A stretch of 64,000 nt of DNA. Origin: CBDANW01 sp965197825. GTDB lineage: Bacteria > Acidobacteriota > Vicinamibacteria > Marinacidobacterales > DATDRI01. Where the stretch lies: positions 744,001 to 808,000 of the forward strand of contig CBDANW010000003.1 of NCBI GenBank assembly GCA_965197825.1, read 5' to 3'. Shown piece by piece: positions 9,099-18,604 of the stretch. The notes beneath the pieces are model-generated. The model did not search any database, was not told the DNA's origin, and worked only from the letters and a program-made list of their open reading frames with translations. Position 1 is the stretch's first letter. Every line of letters begins with the position of its first letter. The position numbers and the translations under genes are program-made.

Positions 9099-12095
9099 AT
9101 GTATACAAAGAGCTCATACTGTAAGTTCTTCCTAGTTCTACTCGTTCTCCTGCTGGGGACAACATCGACTTCCGCTCAGGTTCTCGATAGGGGCGAGATT
9201 ACGGGAACCGTCCTGGACGAGACGGGCGCCGCCCTTCCAGGCGTCACAGTCACCGTCACCCATTTGGAAACCGGCTTGACCCGAGTGGTGGTCACCAACG
9301 AATCGGGCCGGTATCGGGCTCCGTTGCTGCCGGTGGGGTCCTACCGCATCGAGGCGGCGCTTGCTGGCTTCGCGACCTTGACCCGAGAAGGCGTCGTCGT
9401 GACGGTCGGGTCCGCGCCGGTCATCCCTCTCACGTTGCCTCTGGCTAGCGTGACGGAAGCCATCACGGTCACCGCTGATACACCGATCGTAGCAACGGCA
9501 CAAGCGGTCGCCAGCACGACTCTGAATCAGGAAGCTGTCGCGACGCTACCTATCAACGGGCGAGACTTCCGCGACTTCGCGACACTAACCCCGACGGCCA
9601 CGGTGATCCCGGGGCTCCGCTCCGCCATTCGTTTTGGCGGCCAGTCCGGAGACTACTCGATGCTCAGCGTCGATGGGGCCGACATGACCAATCCCTTCTT
9701 CGCCGAGTACACGGGTTCTTCGGAGGTCAAGGGCCTCACCATTTCCCAGGAAGCGGTCCAGGAGTTCCAGGTCCTGGCCAACGGGTTCGCCGCCGAGTTC
9801 GGCCGCTCCACGGGAGGGGTCATGAACGTGGTGACCAAGTCGGGCAGCAACGAGTGGCGCGGATCGGGCTTCATCTTCCTCCGGGATTCTGCCCTGCAAT
9901 CCGAGGATCCCTTCGGCTTCAAGTCTGAGGACTTCTCGCAGCAGCAGTTTGGGGGCAGCATCGGCGGGCCGATCGCCCGGGACAAGGCGTTTTTCTTCTT
10001 TGCCGCCGACATCCAGGATCTCGACGACACCGTTTTCACCCGGTTCACCCGCGACGTGAGTGGCGTTGCAGTCCCTCAATTGGGCATCTCCGATCTGGCC
10101 GATCTCGAGGGCGCCACCCCGGAAAAAACGGACATCAAGTCCATCTTTGCCAAGGTCGACGTCGATGTGTCTCAAAACAATCGCATCAGCGCTCGCCTCA
10201 ACTTTAGTGAAAACAACAGCAACTCCTTCACCGGCCGCGGCCAGAACGTGGTGGCCGGCGCCGGTGGCGGGCTCGACGGAAGCTATAACAATTTCGAGAA
10301 CTTCCGCGACACAGCCTGGTCGGTGGTGGCGAGCTTGACGAGCGTCATCGGCACTAGGGCCTTCAACGAGTTCAAGTTTCACTACTCCACAGAGGACCGA
10401 CCGCGGGAGGCGTTGAGTGACCTACCCGAGAGCCAAATTCTCGATACCGGGTCCTACGGACGCCGCTTCTTCCTCCCCATCACAGGGATCAACAACCGGA
10501 TTCAGATCACGGACAGCTTCAGCTATCTCTTCGGCAATCACGACCTCAAGTTTGGAGTGGATTGGAACCGGGTCGGGCTTCTCGACAATGCCTTCATCGG
10601 TTGGTCGGCGGGGACCTTCTTCTTCGACACGCTCGAACAGGTGCAGGCCGGAACCCCGACCGGCTTGGCGCAGAGGTTCTTCCTCAATGGCTTTACGCCC
10701 GATGACCACGTGACCCCCGACTACTATACGAACGAGCTGGGACTCTTCATTCAGGACAAGTGGCAGGTGAACCCGAACCTCACGGTCAGCTATGGCGTGA
10801 GATTCGAAGGACAATGGAACGGCGATCCCAAGTTCCCCATCGTAGGTATCGATGGGCAGGTACCGTCGACCCGTCAGGCTCCCGGCACAGATTTGATGCC
10901 GGTGCCGCAGACCATCGCCAATGACACCAACAACTGGGGCCCCCGGCTGGGCGTTTCCTGGGATCCCGGCGGGGACGGGCGCAGCGTGGTGCGAGGATCG
11001 GCGGGGCTCTACTATGGACGAACCGCCCAGATCTTCATGCCCGCCAGTGGAGGCGGCTTCCAGTCGGCGCCCGCGTTCCTCTTCCCGGCGCCGCTCCCCT
11101 TTCCGCAGCTTCTTCCCGCCATCATTCCGGAAGGCGAGCAGGCCCCTTCCACCTTCTCCATCGGTTTCGTGGGTGACGACTTCAATAACCCCCGTGTGTT
11201 GAATACCAACATCGGCTACGAGCGGGAGGTCGCTGAGAATCTCGCCCTGGGCTTCGATTTCGTGTACACGCGCACCGAGAACGGCCGTGTCGGCGGGGGA
11301 AGCGCCGCCTTCAACAGCTTCGACCAGAACACCTTTTCCGCCACCGGGGTTGATGAGTTCGGACGCCCTACCGGCGTGGACAGCGGCTTCACCGATTCGG
11401 ATGGCGACGGTGTGATTCTCCGCCGGCCGGATGGCACCATCGCCATTGCGGACATCTTGTCCAGTCTGGGCTGGGCGCGCTACAAGGCCTTCACGGTCTC
11501 CGCGAAGAAGGCCTTTACACAAGGGGTCCAGTTCCAAGCCTTCTATACCTGGTCTCGGGACGAGGGGAACGCCGACAGCGAGCGGGACTCCGACGTGTTT
11601 TTCGGTATATCGAACCCAAATCCCGCCGGTCCCGCCCTTGAGCAGGATTTCGGAATCGACGAGAGAGACATCACCCACCGCTTCATATTCCAGGGCACCG
11701 CCGAGGTGGGAGCCGGATTTACCGTCAGCGGGATCGTTCAAATGCAGTCTGGCCGTGCCGCTCCCGCTTACACACTCACCGATGTCAACGGCGATGAGAT
11801 ACAATCAGGGGGTATCAACTTCGATCATGCGGTACTGAACGGCGAGCTCCTGCCGCGCTTCCCGTTTCGCCAGCCCAATTTCTACAACGTCGACCTCAGG
11901 GTAATGTGGAGCGGGAACATGGGCAACGCCGGTGAGATCGATCTGCTCTTCGAGATGTTCAATTTGTTCAACTTCGAGAATCTGGAGAGCCGGATCTGGC
12001 ACGTCGAGCTTGCCAATTTTGGCGAGCCTACCACTTTTGCTGGGAATCCACTCACCGCCCAGTTCGGTGTTAGGTATCGCTTCCCGGGTCGCTGA
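9099..12095 (+). CDS. Oar-like TonB-dependent outer-membrane receptor
   Basis: A protein of about 998 residues with a signal peptide (FFLVLLVLLLGTTSTSAQ), an N-terminal carboxypeptidase-regulatory/Ig-like domain (GEITGTVLDETGAALPGVTV), a plug domain (LPINGRDFRDFATLTP, GRSTGGVMNVVTKSGSNEW) and a long beta-barrel ending in an aromatic strand (QFGVRYRF) close to the C-terminus. This architecture is widespread in Acidobacteriota and imports large substrates at the outer membrane; the substrate is not predictable. I chose ATG 9099 because GGAGGGAG lies just before it and because it starts the signal peptide. It is monocistronic: promoter at 8988 and terminator at 12124. Confidence 0.92.
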   Translation: MYTKSSYCKFFLVLLVLLLGTTSTSAQVLDRGEITGTVLDETGAALPGVTVTVTHLETGLTRVVVTNESGRYRAPLLPVGSYRIEAALAGFATLTREGVVVTVGSAPVIPLTLPLASVTEAITVTADTPIVATAQAVASTTLNQEAVATLPINGRDFRDFATLTPTATVIPGLRSAIRFGGQSGDYSMLSVDGADMTNPFFAEYTGSSEVKGLTISQEAVQEFQVLANGFAAEFGRSTGGVMNVVTKSGSNEWRGSGFIFLRDSALQSEDPFGFKSEDFSQQQFGGSIGGPIARDKAFFFFAADIQDLDDTVFTRFTRDVSGVAVPQLGISDLADLEGATPEKTDIKSIFAKVDVDVSQNNRISARLNFSENNSNSFTGRGQNVVAGAGGGLDGSYNNFENFRDTAWSVVASLTSVIGTRAFNEFKFHYSTEDRPREALSDLPESQILDTGSYGRRFFLPITGINNRIQITDSFSYLFGNHDLKFGVDWNRVGLLDNAFIGWSAGTFFFDTLEQVQAGTPTGLAQRFFLNGFTPDDHVTPDYYTNELGLFIQDKWQVNPNLTVSYGVRFEGQWNGDPKFPIVGIDGQVPSTRQAPGTDLMPVPQTIANDTNNWGPRLGVSWDPGGDGRSVVRGSAGLYYGRTAQIFMPASGGGFQSAPAFLFPAPLPFPQLLPAIIPEGEQAPSTFSIGFVGDDFNNPRVLNTNIGYEREVAENLALGFDFVYTRTENGRVGGGSAAFNSFDQNTFSATGVDEFGRPTGVDSGFTDSDGDGVILRRPDGTIAIADILSSLGWARYKAFTVSAKKAFTQGVQFQAFYTWSRDEGNADSERDSDVFFGISNPNPAGPALEQDFGIDERDITHRFIFQGTAEVGAGFTVSGIVQMQSGRAAPAYTLTDVNGDEIQSGGINFDHAVLNGELLPRFPFRQPNFYNVDLRVMWSGNMGNAGEIDLLFEMFNLFNFENLESRIWHVELANFGEPTTFAGNPLTAQFGVRYRFPGR

Positions 12096-12123
12096 GACAA
12101 GAGACGGTAGCTGCTAGAATACC

Positions 12124-12154
12124 GGCCGGGGCCTTCTGGGCCCCGGCCTTTTTT
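12124..12154 (+). terminator. rho-independent terminator after TonB receptor
   Basis: A perfect 10-bp stem GGCCGGGGCC / GGCCCCGGCC with a 5-nt loop (TTCTG) is followed directly by six T residues. It lies 28 bp after the receptor stop and just before the TPR gene. Confidence 0.9.
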
Positions 12155-12159
12155 GTTGG

Positions 12160-13620
12160 ATGAGGCTCTCCGAAATGCGAGGGATGCGTGTTGCCCCACT
12201 ACTTGTGTTCTCGGCATGGATTGCCGGACAGGAGCAGCAGGGGCAAGAAGACTTCCAGGCCGTTCTAACCCGGGCCCTGTCGGCAGATCGCGAGGGAAGT
12301 CTGGCGGAAGCGTCCACCGCCTACCGCGAGGCGGTCCGTCTCAGGCCAGACGTCCCTCACATTCACTATCAGCTCTCCTGGACACTCCTTCGCCAGGGCC
12401 TGCTCACCGAGGCATTGGAGTCTGTGGAGCGAGCCATCGCCCTCGATCCCGAGCAGGCAAGCTTCCGCTTTCTCCAGGGTTCTATTTTCCGCAGCCTGGA
12501 CGATGCCCGTCGAGCCGAGGCGGCTTTCGAGAACGCCGTCCGATTGTCACCCGACTCGGGAGAGGGCTATCTAGCTCTAGCCGATCTCTATCAGTCCGGC
12601 CAGCAGTTTGAAAAGGCAGTCGCCGCTCTACGCTCCTATCTCGAGCTACACCCCGGTGACGTCCAGGCTATGTACTTCTTGGGAACGAACCTGATTTACG
12701 GGAACAAGTTGGAGGAGGCCCTGGACGTGCTGGATCGAGTGATCGACTTGCAACCCGATCATGCCCGAGCCTGGTTCCGAAAGGCGCATGTCGAGGCCCA
12801 AAAGCCCGAGACCATGGAAGCCGCGCAGGGGAGCTACCAGAGGTCGCTGGAGCTCGATCCCTCCTATGCTTACTGCTGGTACGAGTACGGCACGGTTCTG
12901 GGAAAACTCGGGGAGGCCGAACAAGCTGTGCCGGCCTACCAACGTGCGCTCGAGCTCGATCCGGAGTTGGAACAAGCCGATTACGCACTGGGTACGCTCC
13001 TGGGCCGTTTGGGAAGAAGCGAAGAGGCTATGATCTACCTCGAACGCTTCAAGGCCAGGCGGGATCGGACCACTCGTCAGAGAGAGGACAACCGCCGAGC
13101 GGTGGCCGCCTTTGGCCGGGGCAGGGAGCTCCTGGAGGCTAGTCGAGTTGAGGAGGCCATCGACGCGTTCCTGGAGTTGACCGAGTTGAGCCCCCAGAGC
13201 CACCAGGGATACGTCTTCTTGGCCAAGGCCTACGCGTCACTCGGGCAAGTTCCGGTGGCGATAGGGTACGTGCGGCGCGCCATGGAGCTTTCTCCCGGTT
13301 CTAGTGAGTATCCGTACTTGCTTTCCATCTTTCTCAGAGACCAACGAAATCTCGCCGGCTCGCTGGAAGCCATTCGAAAGGCGATCGTCCTCGATCCACA
13401 AAACAGTCTCCTGCACAATGCGAAGGGCGCCATCTTGAGTGATGCCGGTGACTCGGTGGAAGCCCTCGTCGCCTTCGAGAGGGCGAGGGAGCTCGACCCC
13501 GCCAACCCCACCTACAGCCTGAATCTGGCCGCCGCCTACGACGAGATGGGTGAGGCCGAAAAGAGCGCCGAAGCCATGGAGCAGTATCGTCAGCAGGCGG
13601 GCGGTGAGGTCCGCCCCTAA
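12160..13620 (+). CDS. TPR-repeat protein, probably exported
   Basis: A 486-residue protein built almost wholly of tetratricopeptide repeats, with recurrent endings such as ALDPEQASFRF, LSPDSGEGYLALADLY, LQPDHARAWFRKA, LDPSYAYCWYEYG and LDPANPTYSLNLAAAYDEMG, about eleven units in all. A short hydrophobic start (VAPLLVFSAWIAGQEQQ) suggests export. TPRs mediate protein-protein contacts; no enzymatic domain is visible. The start lies 6 bp after the terminator T-run; ATG 12175 or 12184 would be alternatives. Its position directly after a TonB receptor may be functional, but the strong terminator argues against co-transcription. Confidence 0.8.
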   Translation: MRLSEMRGMRVAPLLVFSAWIAGQEQQGQEDFQAVLTRALSADREGSLAEASTAYREAVRLRPDVPHIHYQLSWTLLRQGLLTEALESVERAIALDPEQASFRFLQGSIFRSLDDARRAEAAFENAVRLSPDSGEGYLALADLYQSGQQFEKAVAALRSYLELHPGDVQAMYFLGTNLIYGNKLEEALDVLDRVIDLQPDHARAWFRKAHVEAQKPETMEAAQGSYQRSLELDPSYAYCWYEYGTVLGKLGEAEQAVPAYQRALELDPELEQADYALGTLLGRLGRSEEAMIYLERFKARRDRTTRQREDNRRAVAAFGRGRELLEASRVEEAIDAFLELTELSPQSHQGYVFLAKAYASLGQVPVAIGYVRRAMELSPGSSEYPYLLSIFLRDQRNLAGSLEAIRKAIVLDPQNSLLHNAKGAILSDAGDSVEALVAFERARELDPANPTYSLNLAAAYDEMGEAEKSAEAMEQYRQQAGGEVRP

Positions 13621-13734
13621 GGGACGACACTCGTGGCGGTAGCTCGAGTCGACTTGGGCCGTTTCGGGATGTGGGTTCTCGCCGTTCCGTTCTTTGTTGT
13701 GCCCTGCGCCACCGGGGGGCTCGGGATTACCAGC

Positions 13735-14165
13735 TGGTGCCGCAGCAGCTCCTCGCCGGCTACGAACGCGCCAGATTTCAGTTCAACGTTGTGGTCGGCT
13801 CGGTGGCGGCCATCTCGCTACTGGTCGGCGGGATCGGCATCATGAATATCATGCTGGCCAACGTCAGCGAGCGGACCCGGGAGATCGGAATCCGTCGTTC
13901 ACTCGGTGCATCCCGTGCCGACGTGGTGTGGCAGTTCCTTTCCGAAGCGGTATTGCTGACGGGAGTGGGCGGGACGGCGGGAATCGTGCTGGGAGTGCTG
14001 GCGTCTCTGGCGGTGTCCCGTTTCGCGGGCTGGGCTACGTCAACGAGTGCTCTAGCGCTACTGACGGCGTTGGCTTTGGCCACCGCAACCGGTCTGGGCT
14101 TTGGAATCTACCCGGCGTGGCAAGCGGCGAGCAAGAACCCCGTGGAGGCTCTGCGACACGAGTGA
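13735..14165 (+). pseudogene. MacB/FtsX-type ABC permease, C-terminal remnant
   Basis: Only the last 140 or so residues of a MacB-like permease remain: LVPQQLLAGYERARFQFNV, then the diagnostic VGGIGIMNIMLANVSERTREIGIRRSLGA (read in pieces), two more membrane segments and the C-terminal AWQAASKNPVEALRHE. A full protein needs about 400 residues plus an ATPase. Sequence between 13621 and about 13730 has no recognisable homology and no start with a ribosome site. No IS end is seen at the junction, so the loss came from an ordinary deletion or from an element since lost. Confidence 0.8.
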
Positions 14166-14174
14166 GACGGTTTT

Positions 14175-14216
14175 TGCGAGCGGAGGACAGCGAGCGAACG
14201 AAGAGAGAGCGAGCAG
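14175..14216. repeat. dispersed repeat, copy 1
   Basis: About 42 bp beginning TGCGAGCGGAGGACAGCGAG, just after the MacB remnant stop. A second copy at 43612-43654 differs at only a few positions. Both lie at the 3' end of a rightward gene facing a leftward gene. It is rich in GAGCGA units but has no clear hairpin. Confidence 0.6.
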
Positions 14217-14236
14217 TGATGGAATGCGCCGACGAG

Positions 14237-14581
14237 CTACGCTTGCTTGAAGCTGTCCACCGCCTCCTTCTCATCGTCGAACACTTCGAAGAGAGGCAAG
14301 AGCTTCGCCGTCGATAGGGAGTTTTCGACCCTGGAATGCGGCCTCAAAATCTTCAGCTGACCGCCGAACCGCTCCACCATGCGGTGGCTGGCCACTAGCT
14401 CACCCATTCCCGCGCTGTCCATGAAGTCCACGCCCGACAGGTTCACGACGAGGCGCGTGCGACCGGCAGCCACCAGCGTGTCGATGGCTTCTTGAAGCAT
14501 CTGATCGCCGCCTCCAGCGATGACCCGGCCGGAAATGTCGAGGATGGTGACACCCTTGTTCTCGCGTAGATCCAGCTTCAT
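14237..14581 (-). CDS. STAS-domain anti-sigma factor antagonist
   Basis: A 114-residue single STAS domain of the SpoIIAA/RsbV type. The switch loop VDFMDSAGMGELVASH near residues 51-66 contains the serine that partner kinases phosphorylate in this family. Start MKLDLRENKGVTILDISGRV is the usual N-terminus. Such proteins release a sigma factor or other partner by partner switching. No kinase or sigma factor gene is adjacent, so the partner lies elsewhere. It is transcribed away from the PpiD gene, 39 bp downstream of that gene's stop, and could be co-transcribed with it. Confidence 0.9.
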   Translation of the reverse strand: MKLDLRENKGVTILDISGRVIAGGGDQMLQEAIDTLVAAGRTRLVVNLSGVDFMDSAGMGELVASHRMVERFGGQLKILRPHSRVENSLSTAKLLPLFEVFDDEKEAVDSFKQA

Positions 14582-14619
14582 TGGTTTTTCGGAGGCTGGC
14601 CGTCAGCCCCTCAACCCCT

Positions 14620-16539
14620 TCAACCTAAGACGCGCCGCAACGCATCCCGATTGACTTGAACCGAGGACCGCTCCTGAAGAGTCTGCAGGTAGGCGGCCCA
14701 AAACAGTTGGCGCTTTTGAGCCAGCACTTGCTCGGTGAAGCTATCTTTTTGCGACGCGAACTCTTCGGCGTCGAAACCGGTCCGTTCTTTGACGCGCAGT
14801 ATGACGTAGCCGTTCGGTGAGGCAAGCGGTGCGGAGAAGGTGTCCACCTCTTTTTCGAACGCCGCCTGCTGGACCGCGGGGGAGCGTCCCGCTTCGGGGA
14901 GCTGGGTTCCACGGTAGAAGCTATCGGCGGTCTTCAATTCCAATCCGGCAGCCTGGGCCGCGCGGGACGCGTCGCCAGCTTCTTGGAGTTGGCGCGCGAC
15001 GTCGTCTGCCTTGGTTCGAGCGAGTGCCATAGCGGAGTCTTGCAGAAAATCTCGTTCAACCTGTTCTTCGATCTCTTCGAGCGCGGGCAGGTGCGGTTCT
15101 CTTTCCTCGATTACCTCGAAGAAGACATAGCCCTGACCCTGTCCGAGCGCGGGCGAGACATCACCAATGGGAAGCTCGAATACCAGGTCACGAAACTCCT
15201 GCGACCCCCCCAGCTCGGGCACGGGATCTTGCCTTCCTAAAAATGGAGTCTCGTGGGTGTCGATCAACTCGTACTGTTGGGCGAATCCCTCCAGGTTGTC
15301 CGTCGAGCGCAGATACTCACTAGCTTGTTCGACCGCCTGCTCCATCAACCCGACCGCCTTTTCCCGAACCAACGTTTGGCGTATCTCGTCACGCACCGAG
15401 TCCAGCGGACGATCGATTGCGTCTTGACGCTCCGTGACTTTGATGATGTGGAAACCGTAGGGGCTTCTCACCAAGCCGGAGGTTGCGCCTACTCCCAAAG
15501 AGAAGGCCGCCTGCTCGAACTCGGGCACCATCTCTCCGGGGCCGAAGAAGCCCAGGTCGCCACCCTGCTCCGCCGTCGTATCCTCGGAATACTGGCGGGC
15601 GAGCGCCGCGAAATCGCCGCCGGCATTGACTTGGGAGAGCACTTCTTCCGCGCGCTGGCGAACCTGCGCCTCGTCATTCTCGGTCGTCTTCAAGAGGATA
15701 TGGCTCGCTCTCACTTGCCCGGGTATCTCGTACGAAGGAAGGTTCTGATTGTAGCGTCGCTCGATCTCGCGGTCGGTGACTTTGGCCGCGGGCTGAAAGG
15801 GGTCGGGCGTGATGCTCAGATACCGTATGCGTCGCTGAAGCGGCAGTTGGTATCGCTCCTTGTTCTCTTCGTAAAAGCTGGCCAGCTTTTCCTCGGCTAC
15901 TTCGCTGTCGGCTTCGACCTCATCCTTGGTGATGAAAACATACTCGAGGTGCGCCATCTCGTTTCGATCGCGATACTGGCGCTCCACCTCGTCCGGGGTT
16001 ATCAGGACACCGTCGGTTATCCGGGTCTGGAGCTTCTGGCGCAGGATCTGGTTGCGAACTTGCGCCTCGAACCGCGCCGCGGTCAGCCCATTCTGTGCAA
16101 GGATTTGCAAGTAAACCTGCTGCCCGATGAACTTTCCCTGGCTTTGAAACGTCGGATCGCTCAAGATCCGTTCGGCGACCTCCTCGTCGGTCACGGCGAT
16201 TCCCTGACGCTGGGCCTCCACCAAGAGCAGCGCGTCTTCGATCAGACCACGCAGAACCATGTCTTCTAGACCCATCTGCCTCATCAGAGTGGGTGAGTAC
16301 TGTGCTCCAAGCTGCGAGCGATACAGCTGTTCCTGGAGGCGGTAGCGTTGCAAAAACTGTTGCGCCGAGATCGAAACGTCCTCGACCCTGGCTACTTCTT
16401 CCTCCAGGCCGCCTCCACCCAAGGACGGTCCAACGAAATCAGGGATGTAGAGAATGACGAACGCAATGATGACCAGGAACAGCAGGAACGATCCCACCAG
16501 GTAACCGAATGTCTTACGGTTTCGAAAGTACCTCAGCAT
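14620..16539 (-). CDS. ppiD: PpiD-type periplasmic peptidyl-prolyl isomerase
   Basis: A 639-residue membrane-anchored chaperone. One N-terminal transmembrane helix (residues about 13-35, YLVGSFLLFLVIIAFVILYI) follows a short basic segment RNRKTFG. A SurA-N-like helical domain follows, then a parvulin PPIC domain around residues 270-370 (QVRASHILLKT, GGDLGFFGPGEMVPEFEQAA, SPYGFHIIKVTER) and a second PpiC-like C-terminal portion. The protein assists folding of outer-membrane and periplasmic proteins. Architecture and length match PpiD. No partner gene is adjacent. Confidence 0.88.
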   Translation of the reverse strand: MLRYFRNRKTFGYLVGSFLLFLVIIAFVILYIPDFVGPSLGGGGLEEEVARVEDVSISAQQFLQRYRLQEQLYRSQLGAQYSPTLMRQMGLEDMVLRGLIEDALLLVEAQRQGIAVTDEEVAERILSDPTFQSQGKFIGQQVYLQILAQNGLTAARFEAQVRNQILRQKLQTRITDGVLITPDEVERQYRDRNEMAHLEYVFITKDEVEADSEVAEEKLASFYEENKERYQLPLQRRIRYLSITPDPFQPAAKVTDREIERRYNQNLPSYEIPGQVRASHILLKTTENDEAQVRQRAEEVLSQVNAGGDFAALARQYSEDTTAEQGGDLGFFGPGEMVPEFEQAAFSLGVGATSGLVRSPYGFHIIKVTERQDAIDRPLDSVRDEIRQTLVREKAVGLMEQAVEQASEYLRSTDNLEGFAQQYELIDTHETPFLGRQDPVPELGGSQEFRDLVFELPIGDVSPALGQGQGYVFFEVIEEREPHLPALEEIEEQVERDFLQDSAMALARTKADDVARQLQEAGDASRAAQAAGLELKTADSFYRGTQLPEAGRSPAVQQAAFEKEVDTFSAPLASPNGYVILRVKERTGFDAEEFASQKDSFTEQVLAQKRQLFWAAYLQTLQERSSVQVNRDALRRVLG

Positions 16540-16707
16540 CAGTTGGCCTCAAACCCATCATGCTAACGAATCGGCGAGATTCAAGCAAACGTCGCTGGCG
16601 CACGGGACAGGCCACCGAGGGCTTCGCGGCAGGCACCGGGGAGGTCGGGGGGTGGTTAACCCCTGCTCTAACAGGAGGATTGGGGAGACGGCCGGCTCAC
16701 GAGTTCT

Positions 16708-16736
16708 TTGAAAACCGTCCCCGACTGTGATAAAAT
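16708..16736 (+). promoter_or_regulatory. sigma-70-type promoter for FecR protein
   Basis: TTGAAA (16708-16713) and TAAAAT (16731-16736) lie 17 bp apart, 26 bp before the FecR-domain start. Both boxes match consensus at five of six positions. Confidence 0.65.
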
Positions 16737-16762
16737 CGTGTGTGGTATAGCTTTAGACTCCA

Positions 16763-18028
16763 ATGCCAAGTCAAAGACCGTACGGTGACGGAAGCGGGCT
16801 TCACGTCGAATGGGTAACGGTCCGACACCGGACCGTGTACCTGTTAATCGTGAGCGGCGTCGTGCTCCTTTTAGGGGCGGCGGCTGTCTACTACTTCGGT
16901 TTCCAAATAACCGCGGGACGTGAGGACGAATCCCCCACGCCGGACGTCGCGCTTCAAACGAGCGCGCACTTCGTCGAGATCACGGGAACTGTCAAAATCC
17001 GCAAGGCGGGGACCTATGCTTGGATCGACGCCGAAATGGGCATTCCCTTACAGAAAGACGACCATATCCGCACCGACAGTAAGGCGGCGGCGCAAGTGCG
17101 CTTCTTTGATGGCACGGAGTATTTCGTCAAGCCGGACACGATTCTCGTTATCGAGGAGACTCACGAGGATCCCAGGACCAACGTTCGTCGAGTCGCCGTC
17201 AAGCTGACCTCAGGGCAGGTCAACCTCCAGACGCCGGCCAGGAACGTTGCGGGCTCCCGCTCCGAGCTGGCGACACCCAATACCGAAGCCAGCTTCGACG
17301 AGAGGACGGTTGCCGACGTTCGTTACGATGAAGAGAATCAAACGTCCGGTTTTACCGTATTCCGTGGGTCGACCGATCTGCGGGCGGGAGAAGAGCGCGT
17401 CAAGTTGAACTCCAACGAAGAAGTGAAGGTCAAGGCGGGGAGCAGCTTTTCCGAAATCGTTCGGCTTCCCGGCATACCGACGGTGGAATCACCCGCTCAT
17501 CTGTCGACACAAGTGCACCGCGACCCGGCGAGTGCGAACACCGTGCTGAAGTGGCATGCGGTCGAAGGCGTGAGTCGTTACCACGCGATGCTGGATCGGA
17601 CGCCGAACTTCAGCGATCCCATTTGGGAGAGCAGGGTGCGGGGTTTCACCGCGGTCGTCCCAGGCCTGGCAACCGGAACCTACTACTGGAAGGTTAGCGC
17701 AGTGGACGAGGAGAGTCGCGAGGGCGGGTTCAGTGAGTTCGCGAAATTCAGCATAGCGACTCGTCCTTCGGGCGCTGAGCCTCCCAAGCTGCTCGTGTCC
17801 CAGCCGGCCGTGTCCATCGATGGTGTCGTGCGTTTCAAGGGGGTGACAGATCCCGATGCCGTGGTGACGGTGAACGACGAGCGGGTCTCGGTGAAACCCG
17901 ATGGATCCTTTCAACATTATTTCATTATCCAAAGCCCTGGACGCCATGACATCGTAGTCGAGGCCTACAAGCGCAGTGGAGGCGCCGCGGAGAAGGTGTT
18001 CCAGGTAACTGTGGGCTCCGGCGGGTAG
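16763..18028 (+). CDS. FecR-domain membrane-anchored protein
   Basis: A 421-residue protein with one transmembrane helix near residues 27-47 (VYLLIVSGVVLLLGAAAVYY). A FecR-like domain follows (GTVKIRKAGTYAWIDAEMG, LQKDDHIRTDSKAAAQVRF, VKLTSGQVNLQ), then a fibronectin-like segment (LKWHAVEGVSRYHAMLD ... GTYYWKVSAVD) and a C-terminal beta-sandwich. In Acidobacteriota and Deltaproteobacteria such proteins are surface or periplasmic and are not anti-sigma factors. No sigma factor gene is nearby. A good promoter precedes it. Function is unknown. Confidence 0.8.
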   Translation: MPSQRPYGDGSGLHVEWVTVRHRTVYLLIVSGVVLLLGAAAVYYFGFQITAGREDESPTPDVALQTSAHFVEITGTVKIRKAGTYAWIDAEMGIPLQKDDHIRTDSKAAAQVRFFDGTEYFVKPDTILVIEETHEDPRTNVRRVAVKLTSGQVNLQTPARNVAGSRSELATPNTEASFDERTVADVRYDEENQTSGFTVFRGSTDLRAGEERVKLNSNEEVKVKAGSSFSEIVRLPGIPTVESPAHLSTQVHRDPASANTVLKWHAVEGVSRYHAMLDRTPNFSDPIWESRVRGFTAVVPGLATGTYYWKVSAVDEESREGGFSEFAKFSIATRPSGAEPPKLLVSQPAVSIDGVVRFKGVTDPDAVVTVNDERVSVKPDGSFQHYFIIQSPGRHDIVVEAYKRSGGAAEKVFQVTVGSGG

Positions 18029-18604
18029 TGATCGGCCCCCGCCGGATTGCCCAGGCTTTTCACACGAAGCACCAACGAACAGCAAGGAAAAGAGACTCTT
18101 GACGGCCCCAAGGCCCGACTCCTGGCGGCTTGTAAAGTCTGAGCGCGGGAGCCTACGCGAACCGGTCGTAGATTTTCGCGACGGATCGGATGGCGGGAGC
18201 GAGCATACCGAGCGTCGGACGGTCCCGCGCATCGCCTTGTTCTACTCGAATCCAGAGGTCTTGCGGTCGTTCGACTCGCTCGGTGCGATGGGGGCGCTCG
18301 AGCTGACCGCCTTCGAGCTCGCCGGGTTCTCTAACCCGGGTGACAGGGCCCCTCGCAGTTGGAAGAAGGACCAGCGTTTCGAGGCTGTGGTCGTGGAGGC
18401 AACCGCCGATGCAGGACGCTACAAGAAGCTCGTCGCTTGACGCTCGTCGAGCCGGCCGCCATTGCGTTGGAGAACGCCTTCTTGTTTCAGAAGACCGAAA
18501 AGCTGGCTATAACGGACGACCTGACGAAGCTCTATAACTCTCACTACTTGGGAATCTGTTTGGGGCAAGAAATCGAGAAAGCGACTGAGGAGCGGACGTC
18601 ACTA

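Noticed and set aside
10422..11804. A 460-codon open frame on the minus strand
   Set aside because: It lies opposite the TonB receptor coding frame, has no family motif, and reflects GC-rich codon bias. The same applies to long antisense frames at 4195-5112, 15253-16269, 20603-21856, 23259-24560 and 25881-26909.
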